Virus record (IMG/VR): IMGVR_UViG_3300042540_000633
Coordinates: 1 to 28,131 of that record
Length of the DNA stretch: 28,131 bases
Origin: a virus
Reading direction: 5' to 3' (one strand)
This document shows positions 16,272 through 21,912 of the stretch, in pieces. Position numbers and translations under genes: made by a program. A model generated the notes under the pieces. It searched no databases. It was not told the DNA's origin and saw nothing but the letters and a program-made list of their open reading frames with translations. The stretch's first letter is position 1, and each line of letters begins with the position of its first letter.

Positions 16272-17978
16272 TTACTGGATTGGTTGGCCGGAACCGGCCC
16301 CGAGAGCAGCAAGAATCTCCGGCGGAATGCTAGGAGTCCCAGGCGCTGCGCCCATTGGGGTTGTCGGTTCCGGCTGTGACTGACCCGGCCCTCCGACCAA
16401 AGGCGGGTTCTGCACCTGCTCGGCGTTACCAAGATACTCCTTCGGATCTTCGTCAAACGCCTGAATCACATCTTCTGCGACTCGACGCATATTCGGAGTA
16501 ACGCCACTCTGAGTAAGAAGCATGTAGTTCTGCCCAAACCAATTCGCAAACGCAAGAGCCTCAGCACGACGCTCCTGCCGCATCAGACTCTCATTCGCAT
16601 CCTCAACACGATAATCGTACTGACCCTGAATATCCGTCGGCGACACGAGCTTCCAATCATTCTCAGCCTCACGATCAATACGCACCGCGACCGGGCCGGG
16701 AAGGAGCTGCTGGTTAAGCGCGATCTGTTGTTCGCCTGCTCGACGCATTGCGTACATGATCTGCTGCTTCATCCTGATGATGCGCTTTGCTGCCATGTTG
16801 CTGATGACAGAAATACCAGTTGCGGTGGTCTGGTCAATCTGCGTGTTAGACGCGCCACTCAGATAGCCAACTGCGCCCGTGATGTTCTGAAGATCACCCT
16901 TCAGCATCTCCTCAGCCTGCACGCTGGGCTGAAGAATGCTGATATTCGGCTGGAACGCTTGCACCTGATCCGGGCGCAGCGGAATGACAGCGCCAGGATA
17001 CAAGCGAATGTCTTGCTGTTCAGTGTTCGGGTCAACGAACATGGCAGCGTTCGCCATAAACTTGGAGTTGTCAATGCGCTGATTCTGAAGCTCCCACAGC
17101 GCAATCTGCAAGTCACTGATGATCTCAACGATGCTCTTGCCACGAAACATAAACGGGGTCGGCATGATGTTCGCAACGGTGAACGGGAACTCGCCGTGCC
17201 AGAACGGGCTGGCACAATCACGAATAATGGTGTTGCGATTGGCGACGACGGTAAGGCGCATCATGTTGCCGTCACGCCACCACCACTCCACAACCTCAAC
17301 ACGATTACGACGCTCCTTATCATCAGGAGAAATTGTCGTCGTCATCTCAACGATCTTGTCAAGATTCTCATACACACCAGACGCTTCAAGACTCCGCTTC
17401 GACTCGTACGTGCGAAAGAACACGTACTCAGCATCATCAAGACTCGTAGCGTTGGAATCCCACAAGAAGTGATTGACATCAACGTTGACAAAGCCTGGCT
17501 GCTGCCGATGCGGAACCGTCTCGTACGGCTTGCGCATCCCGAGCGGATCAGGCTTGTAGTTCGGAGTCGGTACCTTGCGCCACTCTTCTAGCCACGGAAT
17601 CTTTGCCACACTAATGCCACGAATCAGAGCCTGCTTCACAAACAGTGCGTACTTCTCACCAAAGTTATCCTTGTATCGCTGCTGCTTCAGAATAAGCGTC
17701 AGCATGTCAGCGCCATCTTCGTACTGCGGCTGAGCTGCGATTACGCGCACATCAGGATCATCATCAACAATGTTGGACTCGATAATGTCAATGATCTGGA
17801 GTGCGTAAGGCGGGTGCAGGTCACTTTGCCATTCACTATTGGATGGCTTGATGATTGCGTTGTAACCGTCGTCGCACTTCTTGTAGAACTCGCGATTCTG
17901 ACGATGCTTCTGGTCGGACTGGCTCCAGCACTTTTGAAAGCGGTCTAGGAGTTTTTTCTGGTCAGAGGATTCAATCAT
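16272..17978 (-). CDS. Portal protein (568 aa)
   Basis: Forms the dodecameric DNA-entry vertex. It has the layout of P22-type portals: an N-terminal helical region with the conserved-looking EWQSDLHPPYALQIIDIIES (about 49-68), then VDVNHFLWDSNATSLDDAEY (about 170-189). The wing/stem part is PFMFRGKSIVEIISDLQ, followed by the tunnel helix AVGYLSGASNTQIDQTTATG (about 382-401). The C-terminus is proline-rich and probably disordered. The length is usual for podovirus portals. ATG 17978 overlaps the stop of a 14-codon ORF (ATGA); no SD is seen. TATGGT sits eight bases before the start, slightly outside the spacing of the other leaderless-type boxes. Scaffold and capsid genes follow directly. Confidence 0.9.
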   Translation of the reverse strand: MIESSDQKKLLDRFQKCWSQSDQKHRQNREFYKKCDDGYNAIIKPSNSEWQSDLHPPYALQIIDIIESNIVDDDPDVRVIAAQPQYEDGADMLTLILKQQRYKDNFGEKYALFVKQALIRGISVAKIPWLEEWRKVPTPNYKPDPLGMRKPYETVPHRQQPGFVNVDVNHFLWDSNATSLDDAEYVFFRTYESKRSLEASGVYENLDKIVEMTTTISPDDKERRNRVEVVEWWWRDGNMMRLTVVANRNTIIRDCASPFWHGEFPFTVANIMPTPFMFRGKSIVEIISDLQIALWELQNQRIDNSKFMANAAMFVDPNTEQQDIRLYPGAVIPLRPDQVQAFQPNISILQPSVQAEEMLKGDLQNITGAVGYLSGASNTQIDQTTATGISVISNMAAKRIIRMKQQIMYAMRRAGEQQIALNQQLLPGPVAVRIDREAENDWKLVSPTDIQGQYDYRVEDANESLMRQERRAEALAFANWFGQNYMLLTQSGVTPNMRRVAEDVIQAFDEDPKEYLGNAEQVQNPPLVGGPGQSQPEPTTPMGAAPGTPSIPPEILAALGAGSGQPIQ

Positions 17979-18019
17979 GTACGTGTACCATAAAGGCGGT
18001 CAACGTCGGCTGCAGTCAT
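17975..18019 (-). CDS. Micro-ORF, 14 aa, coupled to portal
   Basis: Encodes MTAADVDRLYGTRT and ends in TGA overlapping the portal ATG (ATGA). TAGCAT lies six bases before its ATG. It may be a leader peptide that delivers ribosomes to the portal start. It resembles the 9-aa ORF at 18978-18949 (MSDAEIDRI), which argues against pure chance. Too short for certainty. Confidence 0.35.
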   Translation of the reverse strand: MTAADVDRLYGTRT

Positions 18020-18023
18020 AAGA

Positions 18024-18935
18024 TTATGCTATCCCGACCACAGTAAGAGAACGCCACGCTACCACTCCATTGCCAGACGTGCGATACTGGAGCGTGAAAG
18101 TGTTTGTTCCTCCGGTTAGCCCAGCGAGCACCATAACGCGAGTTGCAGTCATCGCGTTTGTGCTGTTCACGTACGCGGCAAACCCATCTTGCGCTGCCAG
18201 TGTAGTGGCACCAGAAACCGCCACACCCATGTAACAATCGACTGCGGAGCCAGTCGTATACATCAACGTGCTGATTGACACCAAAGCGGTAGATCCAGTC
18301 ACGAGCGTAACCGATGGGTTGGTACCAGGAGTGCCTCCAAGCGTAGCCGTATACGCACCTGTGAATGTACCAGTGTTCGTTTGGTATCCGTTCACAGGAG
18401 TCGTGCATACCCACACGCTTCCGTTATACACAGTCGTAACACCAGTCGGAACCGCAGTGGTGCTACCAGTGGCGGCTGGGACAGTCGCAGCAGTCAGGTA
18501 CGCAGTCATCCCCTCAGTGGGAGACGTGATAGCGGCATCTCGAGCGGCTTCATTAGTAAACACCAAATCATCCGGCACGAACGCCGAGCCAATGTACGTC
18601 CACCAACGCTTTGTATCAGTCTCAAAAATACGCTGACCAACAAACGGAGTAGACGGTCGCGTAGTTGAAGTGCAAATAATGACATTGCCCATCGGCTGCC
18701 ACGCATTACCACCAGCCGCATTCATAAACACCATAATCTGACGCAAATCAGAATCCCAAACACACTGCCCAACCGTAGGCGAGAGAGCTGTACGCTGGAC
18801 GGTTGTTACTGTCTGAAACTGATCATTCGCTGTTTTGATACCAACGTCCATTGTGTTCAGCGCGGTGCTGTCAATGGGTGTGGTGGTGGATGGGAAGTCT
18901 ACGAAGCCACCGCTGTAGGGTCGAGTGTAAGGCAT
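18024..18935 (-). CDS. Fibre / spike protein with jelly-roll-like C-terminus (303 aa)
   Basis: Probably a virion fibre or spike. The N-terminus (MPYTRPYSGGFVDFPSTTTP, then LNTMDVGI) is the attachment type often seen in phage fibres. Two short repeats follow around tryptophan/aromatic cores: GQCVWDSDLRQIMVFMNA (about 77-94) and GQRIFETDTKRWWTYIGS (about 118-135). The C-terminal 140 residues are Gly/Thr/Ser/Val-rich beta strands ending in NTFTLQYRT and WRSLTVVGIA, like C1q/TNF-type trimeric heads. The ATG at 18935 has no SD and no TANNNT box at 6-7 nt. It shares its MPY start with the fibre gene upstream. Receptor binding is inferred. Confidence 0.7.
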   Translation of the reverse strand: MPYTRPYSGGFVDFPSTTTPIDSTALNTMDVGIKTANDQFQTVTTVQRTALSPTVGQCVWDSDLRQIMVFMNAAGGNAWQPMGNVIICTSTTRPSTPFVGQRIFETDTKRWWTYIGSAFVPDDLVFTNEAARDAAITSPTEGMTAYLTAATVPAATGSTTAVPTGVTTVYNGSVWVCTTPVNGYQTNTGTFTGAYTATLGGTPGTNPSVTLVTGSTALVSISTLMYTTGSAVDCYMGVAVSGATTLAAQDGFAAYVNSTNAMTATRVMVLAGLTGGTNTFTLQYRTSGNGVVAWRSLTVVGIA

Positions 18936-18948
18936 AAGCGGTTAGGGG

Positions 18949-18978
18949 TTAGATCCGGTCGATCTCAGCATCACTCAT
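18949..18978 (-). CDS. Micro-ORF, 9 aa, between fibre genes
   Basis: Encodes MSDAEIDRI in the 47-nt gap between the two fibre genes. It is listed because it aligns with the first nine residues of the 14-aa ORF before the portal (MTAADVDRL). No SD is visible. It may be a relic of a longer gene or a short coupling cistron. Confidence 0.25.
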   Translation of the reverse strand: MSDAEIDRI

Positions 18979-18982
18979 GACG

Positions 18983-19531
18983 CTACGACGTGCGGCCGAT
19001 CCACGTTGCGCTTAGGTTGGTAATAAAAGACGTGGCTGAACCGTTGACTGTAACTGTCCCACCCGCACCGTGGCCGCTAAAAATCTGCACATAGTCGTTA
19101 GCGGCTAGCGAAATGGTAAACGCGATTGCCGCAGCATAATTTGTGCCAGTATAAGTCTGGAAATTCTGCCAATACTGCTCTGTTCCGTTGTTCTTTTTTG
19201 CGTAAAAGTTGACTTGCGAAAAGGCACTCGTCCCATCAATCCTTATTGATCCAGTAAACAAATAGACTCCAGCCGTCGGAGCCGTAATCCGCGATGGATT
19301 AGTAACGCCTTCCCACATGCCGTCAGTATCAAATTCCTCAGTCGTAAATGGAACGGGGTCGTTGACGGCAATAGCAGCCGAGGTGCTTGTCCGGTACACG
19401 CGACACATCGGCGGCACGAAAAGATCGTTGATGCGGCTTTCATGGTCAATAATGTCACCAACAATCACATTATGAGCCGCACTCGTATACGTCTGAAGCG
19501 TCGTAACCGTACTAGGAGCAACATAAGGCAT
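18983..19531 (-). CDS. C1q/TNF-like fibre head protein (182 aa)
   Basis: After a 45-residue N-terminal part (MPYVAPSTVTT...DHESRINDLF), the remainder matches the C1q/TNF-like jelly roll common in phage fibre tips. Its landmarks are PFTTEEFDTDGMW (about 61-73), the hallmark SRITAPTAGVYLFTGSIR (about 80-97), NFYAKKNNGT, then NDYVQIFSGHGAGG and a final strand LSATWIGRTS. Such domains form trimeric heads that bind receptors or glycans. The gene starts at an ATG in a TAATG overlap with the 37-aa gene; a GAGGAT lies 12 nt upstream. It sits in a spike/fibre cluster between terminase and portal. Confidence 0.8.
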   Translation of the reverse strand: MPYVAPSTVTTLQTYTSAAHNVIVGDIIDHESRINDLFVPPMCRVYRTSTSAAIAVNDPVPFTTEEFDTDGMWEGVTNPSRITAPTAGVYLFTGSIRIDGTSAFSQVNFYAKKNNGTEQYWQNFQTYTGTNYAAAIAFTISLAANDYVQIFSGHGAGGTVTVNGSATSFITNLSATWIGRTS

Positions 19532-19644
19532 TACGCAAACACATCCTCACCGTCGAAACGAGACACATCAAACGTAAACAAGGCTCGATCACGATCATCA
19601 AAACCACCAGCAAGCGACAACGCAATCTGAAGAGCAATCTTCAT
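19531..19644 (-). CDS. Small gene of the spike cluster (37 aa)
   Basis: Encodes MKIALQIALSLAGGF followed by DDRDRALFTFDVSRFDGEDVFA. It is overlapped at both ends: TAATG with the spike-base-like gene upstream (19644) and TAATG with the C1q-like fibre gene downstream (19531). That arrangement, codon use like its neighbours and conserved-looking spacing support a real gene. The first 15 residues are hydrophobic, and phage spike and lectin proteins often begin this way, so it could be a shortened spike subunit. The function is unknown. Confidence 0.65.
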   Translation of the reverse strand: MKIALQIALSLAGGFDDRDRALFTFDVSRFDGEDVFA

Positions 19645-19913
19645 TAGACCAGTCCCAGCATATTCGTAGCCGTACTAGCCGTAGTCACCAGACGAGCGCG
19701 AATCGGAAGAATCGAACCAGCCGCAACATTCTTAAACGTCACAGCCGAAGCGTCACCATCCAGCTTGGCAACAACATCACCGCTTACGCCAACGTACACG
19801 GCGCGAGTAACAAACGACAACTCGTTCGTGTCGTGCGGCGTAATTGCGAACGCGCTATTAGCGGGAGCCTGCGTAGCAGGATTGCTCTGAGAGTAATTAT
19901 TGGTCGCTGGCAC
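19644..19913 (-). CDS. Spike-base-like protein, copy 2 (89 aa)
   Basis: Resembles the small spike base proteins of gene transfer agents and phages (RCAP_rcc01079 type), which sit at head vertices under a spike. Diagnostic stretches are FAITPHDTNELSFVTRAVYVG (about 22-42), GDASAVTFKNVAAGSILPIRAR (about 53-74) and the C-terminal TTASTATNMLGL. It is a paralogue of the gene directly upstream. The start is GTG 19913 with TATACT seven bases before it and no SD. The end overlaps the 37-aa gene. Confidence 0.7.
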   Translation of the reverse strand: MPATNNYSQSNPATQAPANSAFAITPHDTNELSFVTRAVYVGVSGDVVAKLDGDASAVTFKNVAAGSILPIRARLVTTASTATNMLGLV

Positions 19914-19920
19914 GATTAGG

Positions 19921-19926
19921 AGTATA
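19921..19926 (-). promoter_or_regulatory. TATACT, putative leaderless -10 box
   Basis: TATACT, seven bases (CCTAATC), then the GTG of the 89-aa spike-base-like gene at 19913. This is one of the best matches to a sigma-70 -10 in the set. Confidence 0.55.
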
Positions 19927-19943
19927 CCAAGAGTTCGGACGCA

Positions 19944-20225
19944 CTAGTAGAGAGCAATGATGCGAGTAGCGTCCGTACCAGTCGCATACACGCGCCGAGC
20001 GCGAAGCGGAACCACAAAACCAACCTGGAACGTAAACGTCACCGGGTTGGCATCGCCCCACAAAAGAACACGAATATCCGTAGTCGAACCACCAGTTCCC
20101 TTATGAATATTCAATGCTCGCGGAATCTCATCAAGATCCGTCGTATCACTTGGCGTAATCGCTACCGCGCGAGTGTACGGCGAAAGAATGCTCTGTTCGC
20201 TAGACGCAAAATTATTAGTAGGCAC
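19944..20225 (-). CDS. Spike-base-like protein, copy 1 (93 aa)
   Basis: Paralogue of the next gene: both begin MP-TNN (MPTNNF / MPATNNY) and share A-x-AITP-x-DT, RA, GDA-x-x-VTF, P-x-RAR and T-x-x-x-AT. The longer ORF upstream (to 20285) is rejected as the start because it runs inside the preceding gene. The GTG at 20225 reproduces the N-terminus of the paralogue and overlaps the upstream stop by 11 nt. The family is the GTA/phage spike base type, probably a vertex or head-spike component. The tandem pair suggests duplication followed by divergence. Confidence 0.7.
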   Translation of the reverse strand: MPTNNFASSEQSILSPYTRAVAITPSDTTDLDEIPRALNIHKGTGGSTTDIRVLLWGDANPVTFTFQVGFVVPLRARRVYATGTDATRIIALY

Positions 20226-20547
20226 CAGTACCGCCACCCATTGGCATATCGCCCATAGGAGCAGCATTACTAGTATCCGCGCCACTCATCATCGGCGTAA
20301 GCGGCGCGCTAACAGCAGCCTCACCAGCCGGATTCGGCGTAGGAAGCGAAGCAATAAGCATCATAATCTGCTTATTCATCTCATCCTGAATCTGCATCAT
20401 TTGAGCAGACTGAGCCTGAGCAAGCTGCGCCATACCAGGCAGAGCAGCAGCAGCAGGAACACCACCCATCGGAGCCGGAGGCATCGGAGCCGCCGGAGGA
20501 GCCATCATTGCGGGGCCTGCGCCCATCATGTTCGGAGGTACGCTCAT
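20215..20547 (-). CDS. Met/Pro/Ala-rich protein (110 aa)
   Basis: Low-complexity protein: residues 1-45 are almost entirely M, P, A and G (for example MMAPPAAPMPPAPMGG). A short helix follows (about 46-70, QAQSAQMMQIQDEMNKQIMMLI), then a second Met/Gly/Pro tail. This implies disorder around one amphipathic helix. The function is unknown; similar proteins occur among phage assembly factors. ATG 20547 has TACACT seven bases upstream and no SD. Its end overlaps the first spike-base-like gene by 11 nt, which couples the two. Confidence 0.65.
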   Translation of the reverse strand: MSVPPNMMGAGPAMMAPPAAPMPPAPMGGVPAAAALPGMAQLAQAQSAQMMQIQDEMNKQIMMLIASLPTPNPAGEAAVSAPLTPMMSGADTSNAAPMGDMPMGGGTGAY

Positions 20548-20554
20548 ACGATTT

Positions 20555-20560
20555 AGTGTA
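20555..20560 (-). promoter_or_regulatory. TACACT, putative leaderless -10 box
   Basis: TACACT, seven bases (AAATCGT), then the ATG of the 110-aa gene at 20547. Confidence 0.45.
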
Positions 20561-20564
20561 GCAG

Positions 20565-20888
20565 TTACGCCTTCTCCGAATCCATCTCGGACTCGACTTC
20601 TGCTTCTACTTCGCTTGTATCAGGCTTCTCTTCCGAATCTTCCTTGTTCTGCATGTAGTACGCGAGGGCTTCGCCAATCAGCATCTGATACTTCGCGCAC
20701 TTCGGACACTCCTCGTACGACTCTTCGCGAGCTTCTTCACGCATCGGCATTTCTTCCATGTCGCCTTCGGGCTTGTCGTACGACGAGTCTTCGCTCATCA
20801 TGTTTTCGCGACGCATGGGCTTCATGCGCATCAAGGCGATGCTGACGGTCGGAGCGTTCTTCTTCTTGAGCTTATCAAGCGGAGCCAT
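20565..20888 (-). CDS. Acidic small protein with CxxC (107 aa)
   Basis: Unknown function. It has a basic start (DKLKKKN), a Met/Arg-rich part (RMKPMRRENMM), and then a strongly acidic stretch with a single CPKC knuckle near residue 61. The C-terminus is almost all E/D/S. It starts in a TAATG overlap with the 143-aa gene. The charge pattern suits a chaperone-like or assembly protein, but no family is recognised. Confidence 0.65.
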   Translation of the reverse strand: MAPLDKLKKKNAPTVSIALMRMKPMRRENMMSEDSSYDKPEGDMEEMPMREEAREESYEECPKCAKYQMLIGEALAYYMQNKEDSEEKPDTSEVEAEVESEMDSEKA

Positions 20889-21319
20889 TACTTACGATTG
20901 TCCTTTGGCGTTCCGCCTTCGCGACGTTCCTTGCGCTTGCCAAGAACCTTGCTTAGAACCTTTGCACCTTCGCGCACTTCATCGCGCTGATTTGTGGGGT
21001 ACTTTGGGCGCGAAGAAGACGACCCTGGCCCTTGTGCTTTGTTGTAATTGCTGCGATTAATGTTTGAAACGTCTTTACGTCGGGCAGTTTGAGTTGCGCT
21101 AAGAAGAAACCCGCCAGGCCCAAAAACAGAATTGTCAATATTTTCAGAGTTATAAGTTCCATTCGTACCAAAATCCGCTGGAAGGTCTGGGCCGAGTCCG
21201 CGAGTATCAGTGTAACCACCAGTGCTAAACGGGCGATTCTTGCCACCAATATACGGGTAAGTTGCAACTGGTCGGCGCTCACCACGAGCCATAGATTCGG
21301 TAGGAATGCGCTCTGCCAT
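20888..21319 (-). CDS. Hypothetical basic polar protein (143 aa)
   Basis: Not recognised. It is rich in Gly, Asn, Arg and Ser with little hydrophobic content, so probably largely disordered (GGYTDTRGLGPD, FGPGGFLLSATQTARRKD). The C-terminal 35 residues are very basic (KVLSKVLGKRKERREGGTPK), suggesting nucleic-acid or acidic-partner binding. ATG 21319 has TATAGT six bases upstream and no SD. It is coupled to the acidic 107-aa gene downstream; a basic/acidic pair could be a complex, which is inference. Confidence 0.65.
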   Translation of the reverse strand: MAERIPTESMARGERRPVATYPYIGGKNRPFSTGGYTDTRGLGPDLPADFGTNGTYNSENIDNSVFGPGGFLLSATQTARRKDVSNINRSNYNKAQGPGSSSSRPKYPTNQRDEVREGAKVLSKVLGKRKERREGGTPKDNRK

Positions 21320-21325
21320 GTAAGA

Positions 21326-21331
21326 ACTATA
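21326..21331 (-). promoter_or_regulatory. TATAGT, putative leaderless -10 box
   Basis: TATAGT, six bases (TCTTAC), then ATG 21319. The context TAGGGTATAGTTCT is nearly repeated before the next upstream gene (TAGGTTATAGTTCT). Confidence 0.55.
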
Positions 21332-21333
21332 CC

Positions 21334-21486
21334 CTAAGATGCCCTGCGACGACCAGCAGCCGCCCTACGCTGAAACTCTGCGGCACCAAGTTTCTTGCGA
21401 CCAATATACGCAGCAAGCGCCTTAGGATCGCGCGAACCCTTTGCGCTCAACGACTTCACTAGCTTGTCGTATTTCGACATACCCAT
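21334..21486 (-). CDS. Small basic phage protein (50 aa)
   Basis: Encodes a 50-residue protein with the pattern MSKYDKLVKSLSAKGSRDP, then ALAAYIGRKKLG and EFQRRAAAGRRR. This K-x-L...AYIGRKK-x-G...F-x-x-x-AAxGR arrangement is one I recall from small proteins near phage terminase and portal genes; the function is unknown to me. Two ATGs are possible: 21486 (with TATAGT seven bases before it) and 21480. I choose 21486 because of the box. It is too short for many gene callers but clearly coding in composition. Confidence 0.75.
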   Translation of the reverse strand: MGMSKYDKLVKSLSAKGSRDPKALAAYIGRKKLGAAEFQRRAAAGRRRAS

Positions 21487-21493
21487 GCGCAGA

Positions 21494-21499
21494 ACTATA
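21494..21499 (-). promoter_or_regulatory. TATAGT, putative leaderless -10 box
   Basis: TATAGT, seven bases (TCTGCGC), then ATG 21486 of the 50-aa gene. It lies just before the end of the WGGDAG gene. Confidence 0.5.
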
Positions 21500-21501
21500 A
21501 C

Positions 21502-21831
21502 CTACTTACCAGACTCTCGAAGTTTACGAGCAAGACCAGAAGCCCACGACGCGCCAGCATCGCCACCCCACGCTTGATGCGCAACATACCCCGGAGTCTC
21601 CTTACCCGGAGTACCCCACCCAGGCTTACGATCTACCGCGTGCCTGCTGAAGAATGAGTGCATACGCATCACATGATCACGAGTCAGTGGCGATCCAGCC
21701 GCGATTTTTCGGGCGCGCGTAGCAGTAGCAGGCTCAAACCCCCCGCCAGCCTTGCCCTTCGCTACGAGGTCTAGGCCTCGGCGCGCAGCAGCGCGAGCGC
21801 CAGCCGGAGGAACAAAACCATTACTACTCAT
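21502..21831 (-). CDS. WGGDAG-domain phage protein (109 aa)
   Basis: Contains a conserved phage module in the order ARAAARRGLDLVAKGKAGGG, RARKIAAGSPLTRDHVMRM, FFSRHAVDRKPGW and WGGDAGASWASGLARKL. I recall this pattern as a stand-alone protein or as a domain fused to prohead-protease, portal-region or other head proteins; its biochemical role is not established to my knowledge. Two starts are possible. ATG 21846 adds MYSFR, but the bases encoding that extension contain TATTCT exactly six bases before the second ATG, so I take 21831. It lies next to the terminase, as expected for a head-assembly gene. Confidence 0.75.
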   Translation of the reverse strand: MSSNGFVPPAGARAAARRGLDLVAKGKAGGGFEPATATRARKIAAGSPLTRDHVMRMHSFFSRHAVDRKPGWGTPGKETPGYVAHQAWGGDAGASWASGLARKLRESGK

Positions 21832-21837
21832 GCGAAA

Positions 21838-21843
21838 AGAATA
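21838..21843 (-). promoter_or_regulatory. TATTCT, putative leaderless -10 box deciding the start
   Basis: TATTCT, six bases (TTTCGC), then ATG 21831 of the WGGDAG gene. It argues that the upstream in-frame ATG at 21846 is not used. Confidence 0.45.
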
Positions 21844-21860
21844 CATGCTACGGTTGCGTG

Positions 21861-21912
21861 GCGGCTAGGAGAATCTAACCCTCACCCGCTCACTCGCGGA
21901 TCTCCTAGCCGC
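21861..21912 (-). terminator. 12-bp inverted repeat over the terL stop
   Basis: GCGGCTAGGAGA (21861-21872) and TCTCCTAGCCGC (21901-21912) are perfect complements, with a smaller CCGC/GCGG hairpin nested in the 28-nt loop. The right arm contains the terL stop codon (21905-21907). No T-run follows, so it may be a T-less terminator, a processing site or an mRNA-stabilising element. Confidence 0.6.

Noticed and set aside
20226-20285. N-terminal hydrophobic extension of the 93-aa spike-base-like protein
   Set aside because: It runs inside the preceding gene. The paralogue shows that the protein begins MP-TNN at GTG 20225.
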